Shown piece after piece: positions 43,981 through 55,721 of a stretch of DNA of 64,000 nucleotides. The notes under the pieces were generated by a model. That model saw only the letters and a program-made list of their open reading frames with translations. It was not told the DNA's origin and did no database searches. Position 1 is the first letter of the stretch; each line of letters opens with the position of its first letter. Position numbers and translations under genes: made by a program. Origin of the DNA: Adiantum capillus-veneris (taxonomy: Eukaryota > Streptophyta > Polypodiopsida > Polypodiales > Pteridaceae); the NCBI GenBank assembly GCA_014529385.2, contig CM043944.1, positions 83,936,884 to 84,000,883 on the forward strand, in the 5' to 3' direction.

Positions 43981-44900
43981 AAGAAAATATGCTTTGGACA
44001 TGTTGAAAAAGTATCGTATGACTGATTGTAGGTCTATTGTGATGCCCTTGGATGAGAATTTGAAGTTGGGGAATGATGTAGGTCAAGTACTTGAGAATGC
44101 TACCATCTGGGGGGGGTTACTTACTACAGGAAATTGACTATATCAAGTGCATTCATAGGGTATTAGAAAATCCCTATACTTACATGTTTAAAAGTAATAT
44201 AAAAATCCCTTTTCATTAAGAAACTTATGTATTTTTTCTCAAAATGAAATAAAACCTCCTTTTGTTAATGTACTTATGTTATTTTTTTCTAATAAAAAAA
44301 CCATTTTGTTGAACTCACGTGCTATCTTAACATACCTATGGGTGACCCCCCAAGGCTACCATGTATATGAAGATTGTGAGTAGTTTAATCTATTTGACCA
44401 TCTCACATCCAGACTTGAGCTACAAAGCTAGTTTCGTGAGTCAGTTATGCAGTCTCCTAGGAAGCCATGCTTGGATGCAGTGTGAGTGTTAATTTGGATT
44501 TTACACTCTTTTATAGGGCTAATGCTTGCTTCTAGCTCTATGGTTATATAGATGTGGATTGGGCTAGTAGCACATATGATTGTAGGTCTACCAGTGGATT
44601 CATGTTTTCACTTGAAAATGAGGCTATCACATGGAGTAGCAAGAAGTAACCTACAATTTTTTGATTGAGTATAGAGGTAGAGTACAAGGTGTTTTCGGCA
44701 TGTAAGATAGTGCTTGTAATGGGATTTTTATTACAATTCAAAGGTATGCTTGGCTTATGGACTATGTGAGAAGATAGCAAGTTTATGGTTATTTCATTAT
44801 TAAAGTGCTCTTTAATTATGACCAATGGTCATTTTGTGTCCCGATAGAATTTTTTAATCACTTTGAGCATTGAAGAAATCTATAAATATATAAGAGCATG
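43981..44900 (+). pseudogene. Copia reverse transcriptase-RNase H remnant
   Basis: Plus-strand Ty1/Copia pol 3' part: RKYALDMLKKYRMTDCRSIV, MPLDENLKLGND, then (after a MITE at 44107-44354) YMKIVSSLIYLTISHPDLSY and SFVSQLCSLLGSHAW. RNase H follows: WASSTYDCRSTSGFMFSLEN, EAITWSSKK, then stops, and IEVEYKVFSACK. These match the standard Copia order (the DRRSTSG and WSSKKQ blocks). A purine tract GGGGGGAGATTG near 44924-44935 may be the polypurine tract. Several stops interrupt the frame. Confidence 0.82.
44107..44354 (+). mobile_element. 248-bp MITE in the Copia RT
   Basis: Flanked by GCTACCAT at 44099-44106 and 44355-44362. Inverted ends CTGGGGGGGGTTAC and CTTGGGGGGTCACC. Excision with one copy of GCTACCAT joins VLENAT to MYMKIV in frame. 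The 8-bp duplication suits hAT. The ends resemble those of the MITE at 42920-43090 (both carry a GTYACTTAYTA-like block), so the two may be related. Confidence 0.87.
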
Positions 44901-44935
44901 AGGAAATTGTCCACTCTTGCATGGGGGGAGATTGC

Positions 44936-45261
44936 ATGCAATGTTTGTGTTCTTCTTCTCTTATCTTCTTCTCTTATGCACTCTCAATCTCTATTGAGAT
45001 TGTTCTCGTGTTGGATCATGGGTGTATATGTGCTATCAGGTATGCAAATGTGTTGGGTCAGTTGTTTGTATATGCATTACCACGTGTGCAGATGTGTTGA
45101 TTTATTGTAAGTAGCATGTTTTCTTTTAATTTTTTTGTAGGGACATTGCCATGCTCTTTTCTGTAGCATGACTATGATTGCTACTTCAAGAATTTGGAGT
45201 ACAGGTACAAAGGCCAGTTTTCATCTACTATGACAACTTTAGAAGCTTACACTTAGCTCAG
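44936..45261. other. possible Copia LTR or non-coding flank
   Basis: This follows the purine tract at 44924 and could begin the Copia 3' LTR, but no end or second copy was found. No gene seen. Confidence 0.35.
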
Positions 45262-46560
45262 TGTTGGGTTCAAGCCCTAGTATAGCCTATGGGATTGGAC
45301 TCTATCAACAAGAGGATGCACACCATTGGTCTTTGTTGAGTTTTCATGGTAAAGAAATGGCTAATTTTAGTCATAGTTTCCTATATATGTAAACATCAAT
45401 TAAAATAGCATGCAATTGTCAATTGTCCTCTCTTCTTCTTCCTTGTTCTCTACTTTCTCACCATCTCTCTCACCATGGTCGAGCTCTGGCACCACCTGCC
45501 ATATCCATTGAGCTCTATAAGTGGTATCAAATCCCAAGGTGGCCCTAGTTGGCAATGATTTGAAGAACATATCAATGCACACAACACAGGCAAGGTGAGA
45601 TGTTGTCAGCGGTAAGTAGCATTCTAAAACACTACTAGGCCAAGGCAGTGAAGAAGGCATAGTTCAAGGACAGTTCTATCGTAGCTTTTTGAAACTCTCA
45701 AGGCAATGGTGGGTGAGATTGTTGACAGATTGCATAGCATCTCAAAACACTACATGATGGTGATCTTGAAGGCCTTGTGAGCACTTGTTGACAATTTCAA
45801 AACCCCCCCATCTATGATTTGGTGCCTACAATACAACAACGTTTCAACATGCTACAATTTTTTTTAGTTTGTTCACTTGTATAAACAACACTTGCCAACA
45901 ACCACAAAGGGGATTGCTTAATTGTTGATGCACACTGGAATAACTTTAGAAGATACATACAAAGCATGCAACATGTTTAAGAGGCCGGATGTCAAATTGG
46001 CAAAGAAATCAGATGAAGCAAGAAGATACATGGATCACCAATATTTTAGGAGACACATAATCACTATGCAAATGGTTTGTTTCAAGGATCTAGTACAAAG
46101 CTTCAAATATTTGTTTTTATCAACAACAATTTCCTATCATAGTTCTATTTTTACTTTATTAATTGTCAGGTTTTTTGTCCAATAAAATTGTACAAATAGA
46201 GACACTATCATAGGAAGAAGTTGTCCAAGGGAAGTACACACACCCCAAGGTTTTTGTCAAGGGAGGGGGCGTCTACTCATTGTTTTAGGTGGCCTATTGA
46301 ACACTTCCACAGTCTTTACTTAGCCCATTGTCAGTGGTTTGGGTTTGAGGGGGAGATTGTTGGGTTCAATCCCTAACCCATGAGATTGGGCTCTATCAAA
46401 AACAAACTACTGCACATCATTGGTCTTTGTGGAGTTTGCATGGTAAAGGAATGGCTAATTTTAGTCGTAGTTTCCTATATATGTAAGTGGTCTTCAATCA
46501 ATTAAATTAGCTTGCAATTATTATTTGTCAATCTGCTCTCTCCTTCTCCCTGTTCTCATT
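45262..46560 (+). mobile_element. TRIM-like small LTR retroelement
   Basis: Two related LTR copies of about 200-260 bases start TGTTGGGTTCAA at 45262 and 46358. They share GGTAAAGRAATGGCTAATTT, TTTCCTATATATGTAA and the (T/C)-rich end. TGGTATCAAATCCC at 45522-45535 is a primer-type site after the first copy. GGGTTTGAGGGGGAGAT at 46341-46357 is a polypurine tract before the second. The internal part is about 820 bases with one 88-codon frame at 45922-46185 lacking known motifs. This small size without pol fits terminal-repeat retrotransposons in miniature. Confidence 0.72.
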
Positions 46561-46936
46561 GCCATGCTGAGAACTTTGCATTAAGAGATAACAAAGGTGG
46601 GAGCTTGAGCTCTTGCAAGCGCACACGTGGACACACACACACACACACAAAATCTATTTTTTATCCTGTGTGGCACACTATCTAGCTAATAGCATGTGTG
46701 GCACTATGTTTGAAATAATATCTCAGATGTTTCTACCACCTTAGCTATGATGTCATCCCGTATGTCACATATAAGAGCAACATTTGTACATTTCCATAAT
46801 GTAATCTATCTAGCAAGACTTATTTTGTATTTTGACATTTGCATATCTTGTTTTCTATTAAAACATAACTACACATAATCATGTATCAATTATAAATGCA
46901 ACATGCAACAAACCACCTTAATTAGAGCCTTACAAG

Positions 46937-46950
46937 TGGTATCAAAGCGC
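46937..46950 (+). promoter_or_regulatory. isolated primer-binding-type site
   Basis: TGGTATCAAAGCGC follows ...CCTTACAAG, the look of an LTR end with initiator-Met primer site. The corresponding LTR start was not identified; low-confidence retroelement remnant. Confidence 0.4.
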
Positions 46951-47759
46951 AATTGTGCGGCTTATTGTAAATACCCTACTTTAGGTGTCTATTTTAGAGA
47001 TAAATTAGGTGTCCTTATGCATGCATGTTATATGTGAGCTAGCCCATAAATCAAGTGTCGAATTATTTTGGCTCTCTTCATTAGATGAAAGAGATTTGAG
47101 AGATTTTAAAACTGAGGATGTTCTTTTGAAGGTATCAAATTAAGGCGTCGTCATTTTTTTCTCTGCAACGAGTGTTGCTTTCAAGCTTGGAGACTATAGC
47201 CTCATGGTTGCCCGCCAACCCAAGGTTCTTCATGCTCGACACAAAGCAACTCGCTCTCATCCTTGGAGCCACAACCTCACGCTGGCAATTGGCCTCACCA
47301 TTAGGGCCAAAAAAGGGCTGTGTAATGAATTGGTTAACTTGCTCTTTAGCAGAGCCATTGATGGTCAAAACGACTCCAAATTTGGCCATTTTGAGCATTT
47401 AAAGTGTATCCATGGGATTAAAACATATCTAGGTACATATCTCTATTTAATATCAAAATTCAATTGTTAATTGTGTATCTTGGCGTCATTTAGATTTAAA
47501 TGCACAAAAAATATCGTCACATCAACAAAGTAGAAAAGACATGTATTTGTGCAAAATGTAGTGATTACAATATTAGAGAAATCCACTTCACCTTATCAAG
47601 TCCTTGCAAGTGGCTCAAATGCAACTCTTTTTGGCGGAAGACATGTGATTCATGAGGTTATATGCTCCATCCTTGTGCTCACAACAATGTCATCAACTTT
47701 GAATGCATACTAACAGGATGTTTCATCTAGAAACTTGACAGATTCTTTGACATCTTTTA
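46951..47759. other. region without a recognised gene
   Basis: Short frames only (for example 47135-47398 minus and 47172-47470 plus overlapping each other). It may be internal sequence of the retroelement whose primer site is at 46937. Confidence 0.4.
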
Positions 47760-48450
47760 GTGAGCTTGTAGTCTCTAGTTTGATGTTTCTATAAGTTTTA
47801 TAGGATCAACAAATGGATGGACTATTATTTTAAATTTAAACTTTGCACAATTCTCCTCATAGTCCAGAGGGACCCAACTACCTAGATTGCTTCTCCATCT
47901 CTTGTAGTCATTGCCCAAAAATAATGACTGACGGCATAGCTTGTATGAGATAGACATAGAGCTTGGGCTTACTCTACAAGTGATATTATCGCCAATATGG
48001 AAAGTCTCCTTGGTACCCCAAACTTCTCCTAGTACATCATTCTTGTCCTCTACAAATCCGCTTTGAAACATGCCATAACGACATATATATGCAAGAACCA
48101 TTGAATCTTCATCCTTCTTGAAATCATGCTCGGAGACATAGCTTTGAGGATATCTTCCTTGATTTTGGATTTGAAGGTACTTGGATCAGGGGCTTCCCAT
48201 TCTAATGATCATATGGTGGGAACATGAAACTCATGTAATTCTTCATGTGCACCTTCTCTTGATGAAACCCTATATTCTGCAAAATACACAAACATACCAA
48301 CTACTTTGTAAAGGGAGGATGGCTTGTCAGCATCCATAACATTTGCAATCCCTTTGTGAGTAGCTTTGAATGCACCACGTAAGCTCTCAATAGGTTGCTA
48401 TTCCATAGCTATTGTTGGAAAGATAAGTGAAATTAAAGCAAAAAATTAAA
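47760..48450 (-). pseudogene. decayed unknown coding sequence
   Basis: Minus-strand frames give readable protein over about 680 bases. From about 48393 down: IESLRGAFKATHKGIANVMD, KVVGMFVYFAEYRVSSREGA and HEELHEFHVP, then a stop. After a frame change comes MVLAYICRYGMFQSGFVEDK, GTKETFHIGDNITCRV and RRSNLGSWVPLDYEENCAK-like sequence (48101-47775). Composition looks protein-coding and the frames are collinear, but I do not recognise the family. It could be a fragment of a host gene or an element I do not know. Confidence 0.4.
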
Positions 48451-49839
48451 TAAAATGAGAGAACAATGGGATGAAGATTGGTTGTATCAAATATATAAAC
48501 TTTGTGTTCCTTACAGCAGTGAGAAAGGAGAATGGAATGTTCATCCAAGTTTAGCATGATTTCTTTGGTCATAGCCATTGTCGATCACTTTGAAGGCAAG
48601 AACACGACCTTTCCAATGGTTTCTCACTTCATTTTGCTTGGTTCTTTTCACTCTGTGGGTGGACACCTTGGCATGAAGGGGGCATTGTTACCCAATCATT
48701 CACAAAAAAGACATTGGTTCTCACAGACTATTTCTCTGATGTTATGAAAATCACAACAAGTTATACTATGAGAAGGACAATGTGTAGTGGATGCCGTGGA
48801 ATCTCAAAGATTAGAGAGGAAGAGTGTGTGACTTGAAATGCAACAAAAATAGAAAAAACTCTCACAAAATGGAGGGAAGGTGAAAAAAGTAGATGTTTGA
48901 AAAAACGATGTGATTTATTATTAATGGCATTGTTTTCAGAGCATGAAAAGGGAGATTTCATATCTTCTAGCTTGATTTTGTGAAATATAAAATGGAACAA
49001 AAGGCCAGTACTTTGGACCCAAACTTTAATGTTAGCCATCGGAAACACCTAGATATAGCGGTTTTATCCAAAGAAACGGGACATTTAGCCGGTCTCCACC
49101 AAAATAGGATCGTAAAGACTCAAGGTTGAGGAGACAAGAGTGCCATACTTTTGTATACGTGTCAATTGACTATTGAACTATTACTTAATACTTAGATTCT
49201 TAAGCATCCCTTTTTTACCAATTTTTGGCCCTAATGCTTTGACCCGATTCTCAATTCGTTTGAGCAGATCTCAACCAATGGATTGTTGTACTGTTATGGC
49301 TCTATCCCACTCACCCTTTGATAGCTGTAGCCCCTCTTTCCTTGCATACAAGTGAGGCTACCTTGAGAAGGTTATTTTATGCGCTAAACCAATGTTGTGC
49401 TCTATCCATACTGGCTACCCACCTAAAGGGCATCCTTACGAGGCCTCACACATATCGTCTGCATCAGTTCATGAAATCCTTATATGGATAGTGGCAACAC
49501 TATTTTCAATCCAAAATACAATCAAGAGAATTTGATTGCTTTGTCTGCACAAAAAAAAAAAAAATTCAAGGCAAGAATATCGGGAACATTGGTGCAAAAA
49601 TCTTCGACCAAAGCAGCCACCTCCTCAACATCAGTTCTGAAGAAGTCGTCAAAACTCTTCAAGAAGCCCTCCGCAATTACGCCCAAAGTTTGGTGAATAG
49701 CGTACTTGAATTTTAAGGTTTTGGCTAAATCTTTTGTATAATGTATATGCTATCACTTCGATGATTATTATTTTGTTGTAAATAGCTAGACATTGGCATT
49801 AGGAGAGTCTCCTAAAGCTAAGACCCCTCTACTTACACA
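48451..49839. other. region without a recognised gene
   Basis: AT-rich, short frames only. A Lys/Ser-rich frame at 49484-49696 (FKARISGTLVQKSSTKAATS) may be chance. Nothing else supportable. Confidence 0.4.
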
Positions 49840-50141
49840 ATGGGTGAGAAAGGAGACGATAAATTTGACGGTGAAGGCTTTCATACATTGCAGACAAAAT
49901 TGAGAGGGTATTTGATGAAAAAGAACTTATTGGCAATAGTCAAGGTACCTTTAATGCAAACAAAACCCGTAACTAGAGCAAGATTTAGGCATCATAATCA
50001 CTTCTTTGCATGATAATTACGTACATTTTATGGATGAATGCGATCATGCAAACGAAGCTTGGGAAATTTTAGAACAGAAGTTTGGAGAAAAAACTAAGAA
50101 AATCAAAATAAGCCTGAAGAAGCAAGTCTACAAAGTCGAAG
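49840..50141 (+). pseudogene. Copia gag 5' remnant
   Basis: Starts MGEKGDDKFDGEGFHTLQTK (49840), the usual FDG-x-F opening of Copia gag. It continues RGYLMKKNLLAIV, and after a stop and frame change HFMDECDHANEAWEILEQKF, the A-x-x-A/W-x-x-L block of the UBN2/gag domain, then GEKTKKIKISLKKQVYKVE. It is cut at 50141 by the family-B LTR, which therefore inserted later. Confidence 0.75.
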
Positions 50142-51323
50142 TGTAACATTTAATGGCCTAGTAACTTGTGTGTAGCAGAAAATAGCATGAACATAGTGAG
50201 CATTTCATTAGAATAGATTCCTAATGAGAATAACAAGAGTGCTTGGGTGGAGAGAGCAACAAAAAGTATAACACCTAGTTAGATAGCATGAACAATACTT
50301 CAAAAGAGAGAGAAATTAAGCGATTGACAACAATTGAGGACCAGATTTTCATGGAGCCGGTCCCCCCTCCAAAAGTCTTTGTATTATGGTTTCTCCCATC
50401 AAGAGAGACATTTTATAATACAATTCTTTGTGTTCCTTCAATACTAGCTAGTGCAATGAACATGGAAGATTCAATCACTAAGCAAACACTTATAAAACAC
50501 AACATCAATTCCCTCACGGTCTCAGACCCAAGACCTCACACACCTTCAAAGATGGTGAGAGCTACCGGGGTATGAGACTAGATTGAGAGGAAGGAGTAGT
50601 CTTACGAGAAAGATGTACATCTCCTCACATAATCACTCATATTAGCATTACATAGCTTAGTAATTAGCATGGTAGAGGAGGTGAGCATGCATTGAAGCTT
50701 GGCTCTTGGTTGGATTTGCATCACAAAGCCAAGAGTTGTTGGTGTAGGCCTCTTTTCTCACAAGACTGGAGTAGGTGATAAGCTTTCCATTAAAGCTTGA
50801 GAAGAAGAGAGAGAGAGAGAGAGTCTACTTGCTTCACACATGAGTTAGTGTGAGTGTGTATGCAATATTTCCTTGTAAAATTCAGCCCCCTCTCTCTCTT
50901 GGTCGACCCCTCTTGCTATTTTCTGATGATGCCACCCCATTGGACCTCTCCAGGCTTAGCCAATAGGATTTAAGTGATAGCCTTCTGAAATGTGTCCCCC
51001 TTTCTCTATTTGTGAGAGCTTTAGGTAATTAATTAATGCAACTAAACTCTCATTGGACCCTTTGTCTCCTAGCCAATAGGAATCAGTCAAGCCATTGGGT
51101 TGATGAATGCCCATTGGACCCCTTGGGAGACTGTTCAATAGTCTTCTAGAGAGCTTAATTCTTATTGGTTCTTTTATTAAGTTTCTTTAAATTAATTAAA
51201 CTAGATTTAGTCTAGACTAATTCTCATTGGTCCACCTCCATGGTATAGGATTTGAGTACACCTTGTGGGCATCTGGGCTAGGGAGCTGACATGTGTCCCT
51301 CATTCCCTTTGTGTAAAGGAGGC

Positions 51324-51381
<58 letters not shown>

Positions 51382-51587
51382 ATCTCTCACCCCCTACTTG
51401 CAAGGCTCACCCCCTCCTATGTAGGGACTATGAAGACTTTTTTGTACACACACTAAGCATCCAATTTTCCTAGTGTTTGACCTTTGGACACAACCTTTGA
51501 ATTTTGGAACCTTAGCATTTTAAAAGACTTAATGGGCTGAATCTTATGGTCTTTAAAGCCCATTTTTGCACCTTGCTCTTTTGAAGA

Positions 51588-51618
<31 letters not shown>

Positions 51619-51779
51619 CTTTGGATCCCTATTTTCCCTCCTTTGGATCCCTACTGTGGCCGGTCTGCCAGCTTAATCAATATTCTAAGTTTTTCTCCCC
51701 TGAAAGTTCCCCATATTAAATGATCAATTTATCATGAGAAAGTCATTTAGGAGTTCATTAGATATTAGTTATTATGACA
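50142..51779 (-). repeat. 3' LTR of Gypsy element B (minus orientation)
   Basis: On the minus strand it runs TGTCATAATAAC (51779) to GTTACA (50142), 1,638 bases. It contains (GT)n at 51324-51379 and a run of 30 C at 51590-51619. It matches 54152-55721 in reverse orientation and 57254-58351 in the same orientation. A purine run (AAGAGAGAGG) on the minus strand just before 51779 is the polypurine tract. Confidence 0.88.
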
Positions 51780-54151
51780 TTACCTCTCTCTTGAAATCAT
51801 AGTCATCCTTGACTATGGGGTAGAGTTGATAAAGCCTATTTATTAGTCCTTTTCCTAGCAGGTAGAGGATCCCTATGTTACCCTACGACATTGTTCCAAA
51901 ATGGATGACTAGTCCATTTGGCGCTTGAGAGCCTAAGCTGCTGCAAGCATGTCTGCACATTAGTCCTATCAATCTTCCATAGTAGAGTGACAAGTTCTAC
52001 TTGGTGTTTGGGAGACGTCGTTTCCGCAAACTTGATCTAAGCATGCATACTAGTTCATTTTTGTGCACAATAAAGAAAAAGAGAATCTTATAAGACAAAA
52101 ACTTTGCTCATTTTAAACATTTGTACATTTTCTTACTCTAGGGAAGCATTGTAAGCATTGACAAGGTTTAGGTTATCCTTTAATTGTATGTCTTGCATCC
52201 ATCTAGCATCTTCAAAAGGATAATTCTGAAACTTAATAAGATATCATCGGATAGTCTTACCGCCTCTTAGTACCTTGTCTTCATGTCGGAGAATGGACTC
52301 GGGCTGCAACACCTTCGACTTTCACAGGCTATGGCGTGCCCTTCTTGGAGCAAAACAACACCAAGGCAATCACCACAAGCATCACATTGGACCTCAAATG
52401 GCTTTGAGATCCGGTAGTGTAAGCACAAGTTGAGAGATAAGCTTTTCTTTAGGCTTTTTGAAAGCATTATTCTCCTTGGCAGACGATGTGTATGTAACAT
52501 TTTTCTTTGTTAGGTTATGTAATGATGCTGTTATTTTTGAGAACTTTTCTATGAAGCATCTATAGTATGCACACATACCTATAAAGCTTCTTAGCTCATG
52601 AAGATTCCTTGGTTTAGTCCATCCTTTTATTACCTCTAACTTTGATGGATCCATTTGAATGCCATCTTGAGAGATAATGTGACCTAAATACTGAATCTCT
52701 TGCAAGAAAAATTCACTTTTCTTTCGATTAACATAAAGTTTATTCTCTCTTAGAACTTGAAATATTACATGCAGGTGTTGCTTGTCTTCATTTAGTGAAT
52801 TAGAGTAGATGATAATATCATCAAAGAATACTCTAGTAAAGGTTCGGTGAGGCCTGAATAGCTTTTCCATCAAGCGGTTGAATGTGGCTAGTGCATTGGT
52901 CAAGCCAAAAGGCATGACAATATATTCGTAAAGGCCAAACTTGTAGTGCGAAATCCAGTCTTTACAATGTTTTGATCACTATCCTTATTTGATGGTAGTC
53001 ACTTTTTAGGTCAATCCTACTGAAGTAGGTGGACCCTTGTAGCTTATCAAATATGTCTTCTACCCATGGAATGAGAACTTCCTGGAAGCTTATCAAATAC
53101 GTCTTCTACCCATGGAATGAGAACTTCTATAAGGAGCCCTATTATGCAGTGAACTTCCTGGAAGAAGTTCAATTGCAAGGTCATCATTCCTCGTTTAGGA
53201 GGTAGCTCACAAGGGATGTCGCCAATAAAGACATCTTGAAACCCCTTGAGAAAATTGGATAACTCTAATTCCTTGTGATTTTTTATAGTTTCTTTCGCTA
53301 AAGCATTAGGTTCATTTTGAGAATCTTTAACAAAAATCATGTACATGGAATAGATCTCTTTATTGACTTATTGAAAGCTTGCGTATGTAAAATGGGTATG
53401 GTGTTACCCATTTGCCTAGCATCTATGTACATATCCTTTTCCCTGAACCTAAAGTAGATTTTCCTTTATGGGAATTTAACATTAGCAACCATGCGATCAA
53501 ACCATGGTGCCCCTAGGATTACATCCTCGTGCTTGAGAGGAGAGGTAAAGAAGTCCTCTTTGTCCACATAGCTTTGGATATGGAGCCTCAATTTCCATAT
53601 TAAGGGAGTGACTGAAGCTTCTTGCCCCTTAAAAGCACCATTTGCGGGTAGGACATCTCCCATATCATCAGCTTGGATGCCTAGCTTGGTGGCCAACTCT
53701 GTGAATATAAAATTATGAGAAGAACCAGGGTCAAAGAGAATAAAAGCATCATGTTCTCTTACATTTCCCCAAGCATGGCATAGAGGAGATCATTTCTAGG
53801 AGGCTCATGGAGGGTGTTCTTTTGGGGACAAGCGTGGTACACATGCCCTTGCTCATTGCACTTGAAATAGTGGATATCCTTGCGATAACGCTCAAGATCT
53901 TCAGGAGAGAGTTTGTGTTTACCTTTGTAAACTCCCTTCTCCTTAGCTTTGTTGGAAATGCCCTTAGGAGACTTTTAGACATTGTCATTCCCTTTAGGCT
54001 CATTGGAACCCTTGTTTTTCATGGGCTTAGAATTTCTTTTAGCCCCTGTTTGGAAATTGATTTGAGAAGCCACCATAGTATGGTGTATAACCGCAGATAT
54101 GGTGTGTGGCCTTTGGGAGTTGACATACTCCGCCATTTCTTTAGGTAAGCC
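51780..54151 (-). pseudogene. pol region of element B without integrase
   Basis: Minus strand, right to left: gag end GLPKEMAEYVNSQRPHTISA; a zinc knuckle FKCNEQGHVYHAC lacking its first Cys; protease AFILFDPGSSHNFIFTEL (DPG instead of DSG) and [64 protein letters not shown]; RNase H start FEVQCDACGDCLGVVL. After about 52260 no integrase motif was found in the 480 bases before the LTR, so integrase and the end of RNase H are deleted. A short duplication (CTTCTACCCATGGAATGAGA) occurs at 53056 and 53103. Confidence 0.85.
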
Positions 54152-55721
54152 TGTCATAATAATCAATATCTAATTCTCCTAAATGATTTTCTCATATTAA
54201 ACTGATCATTTAATGTGGGGAAGGCCAGGGGAGAAAAAGCTAGAATATTGGTTAAGCTAGCAGACCGGCCACAGTAGGGATCCAAAGGGGGGGCCATTTG
54301 CAGAAGAGCCATGTGCAACAATGGGCTAAAAAGACCCTAAGGTTCAGCCCATTAAGACTTCCAAAATGCTAAGGTTCCAAAATTCAAAGGTTGTGTCCAA
54401 AGGTCAAACCTAGGGAAAATTGAATGCTTTGTGTGTGCCCTAAAAGTCTTTGCACATCCCTACATGGGAGGGAGCGAACCCTAAAGGTAGGGGATGAGAG
54501 AGAAAGCCACACACACACACACACACAGGCTCCCTTTACACAAAGGGAATGAGGGACACATGTCAGCTCCCTAGGCCATATGCCCACAAGGTGTGCCCAA
54601 TTTCTATTGGATGACCCTTGAAGTGGACCAATGAGAATTAAGCTAGAGTAAATCTAGTTTAATTAATTTAAAAACATTTAATAAAAGAAACCAATGAGAA
54701 TTAAGTCTCCTAGAAGACTATTGGGCAGTCTCCCAAGGGGTCCAATGAGCATTCAGGAGCCCCATGGCTTGCCTGATTCCTATTGGATAGGAGGCAAAGG
54801 GGTCCAATGAGAGTTTAGTTTAATTATTTAATTACCTAAAGCTCTCACAAAAGGGGAAAGGGGGACACATGTCAGAAGGCTATCACTTATGCTGCTTAAT
54901 TGTAATTGGATTGGCTTGGGGAGAGCCAATGAGGCTTCATCAAGAGAAATTAGCAAGAGGGCTCGCCCAAGAGAGAGAGGGGGCTGATTTTTGCAAGGCA
55001 TTATCACACACACACTCACACAAGCTCATGTGTGAAGAAAGAGAAGACTATCTCTTCCCAAGCTTTAATGGAGAACTCATCACCTACTCCAAGCTTGTGA
55101 GATAGAAGCCTACATCAACACTCTCTTGGCATGTGGATGCAAATCCAACCAAGAGCCAAGCTTCAATGCATGCTCATATCCTCTACCAAGCTAATTACTA
55201 AGCTAAGCTATGCTACATATGAGTGATTATGTGAGGAGATGTACATCTTTCTCGTAAGATACTCCTTCTTCCTCTCAATCTACTCTCATACCCTGCTAGC
55301 TCTCACCATCTTCGAAGGTGTGTGAGGTCTTGGGTCTGAGAACGGGGATAATTCAAGTTGTGTTTGTTAAGTGTTTTGCTTAGTGCATGAATTTTCCATC
55401 TTCATTGCACTAGCTAGTCTTGAAGGAACACAAAGAATTGTATTGTACAATGTCTCTCTTGATGGGAGAAACCATAATACAAAGCCTTTTGGAGGGGGGG
55501 ACCGGCTCCATGAAAATCCGGTCCTCAACTGTTGTCAATAGCTTAATTGCTCTCTCTTTTGAAAGTATTGTCGATGCTATATAACTAGGTGTTATGATTT
55601 TTGTTGCTCTCTCCACCCAAGCACTCTTGTAATTCTCATTAGGAATCTATTCTAATGAAATGCCCACTATGTTCATGCTAATTTCCGCTACACATAAGTT
55701 ATTTGGCCATTAAATGTTACA
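54152..55721 (+). repeat. solo family-B LTR nested in element B, opposite orientation
   Basis: Complete LTR of 1,570 bases, TGTCATAATAAT to GTTACA, in plus orientation inside the minus-strand gag of element B. Gag reads up to the right edge (LKAVFKKMDS) and resumes at the left edge (GLPKEMAEY). The 5-bp flanks (AAGCC and AAGAA) do not match well, and about a dozen gag residues may be missing. Confidence 0.85.

Noticed and set aside
51265-51473. Cys/Val-repeat frames
   Set aside because: Products of the (GT)n tract within the LTR.
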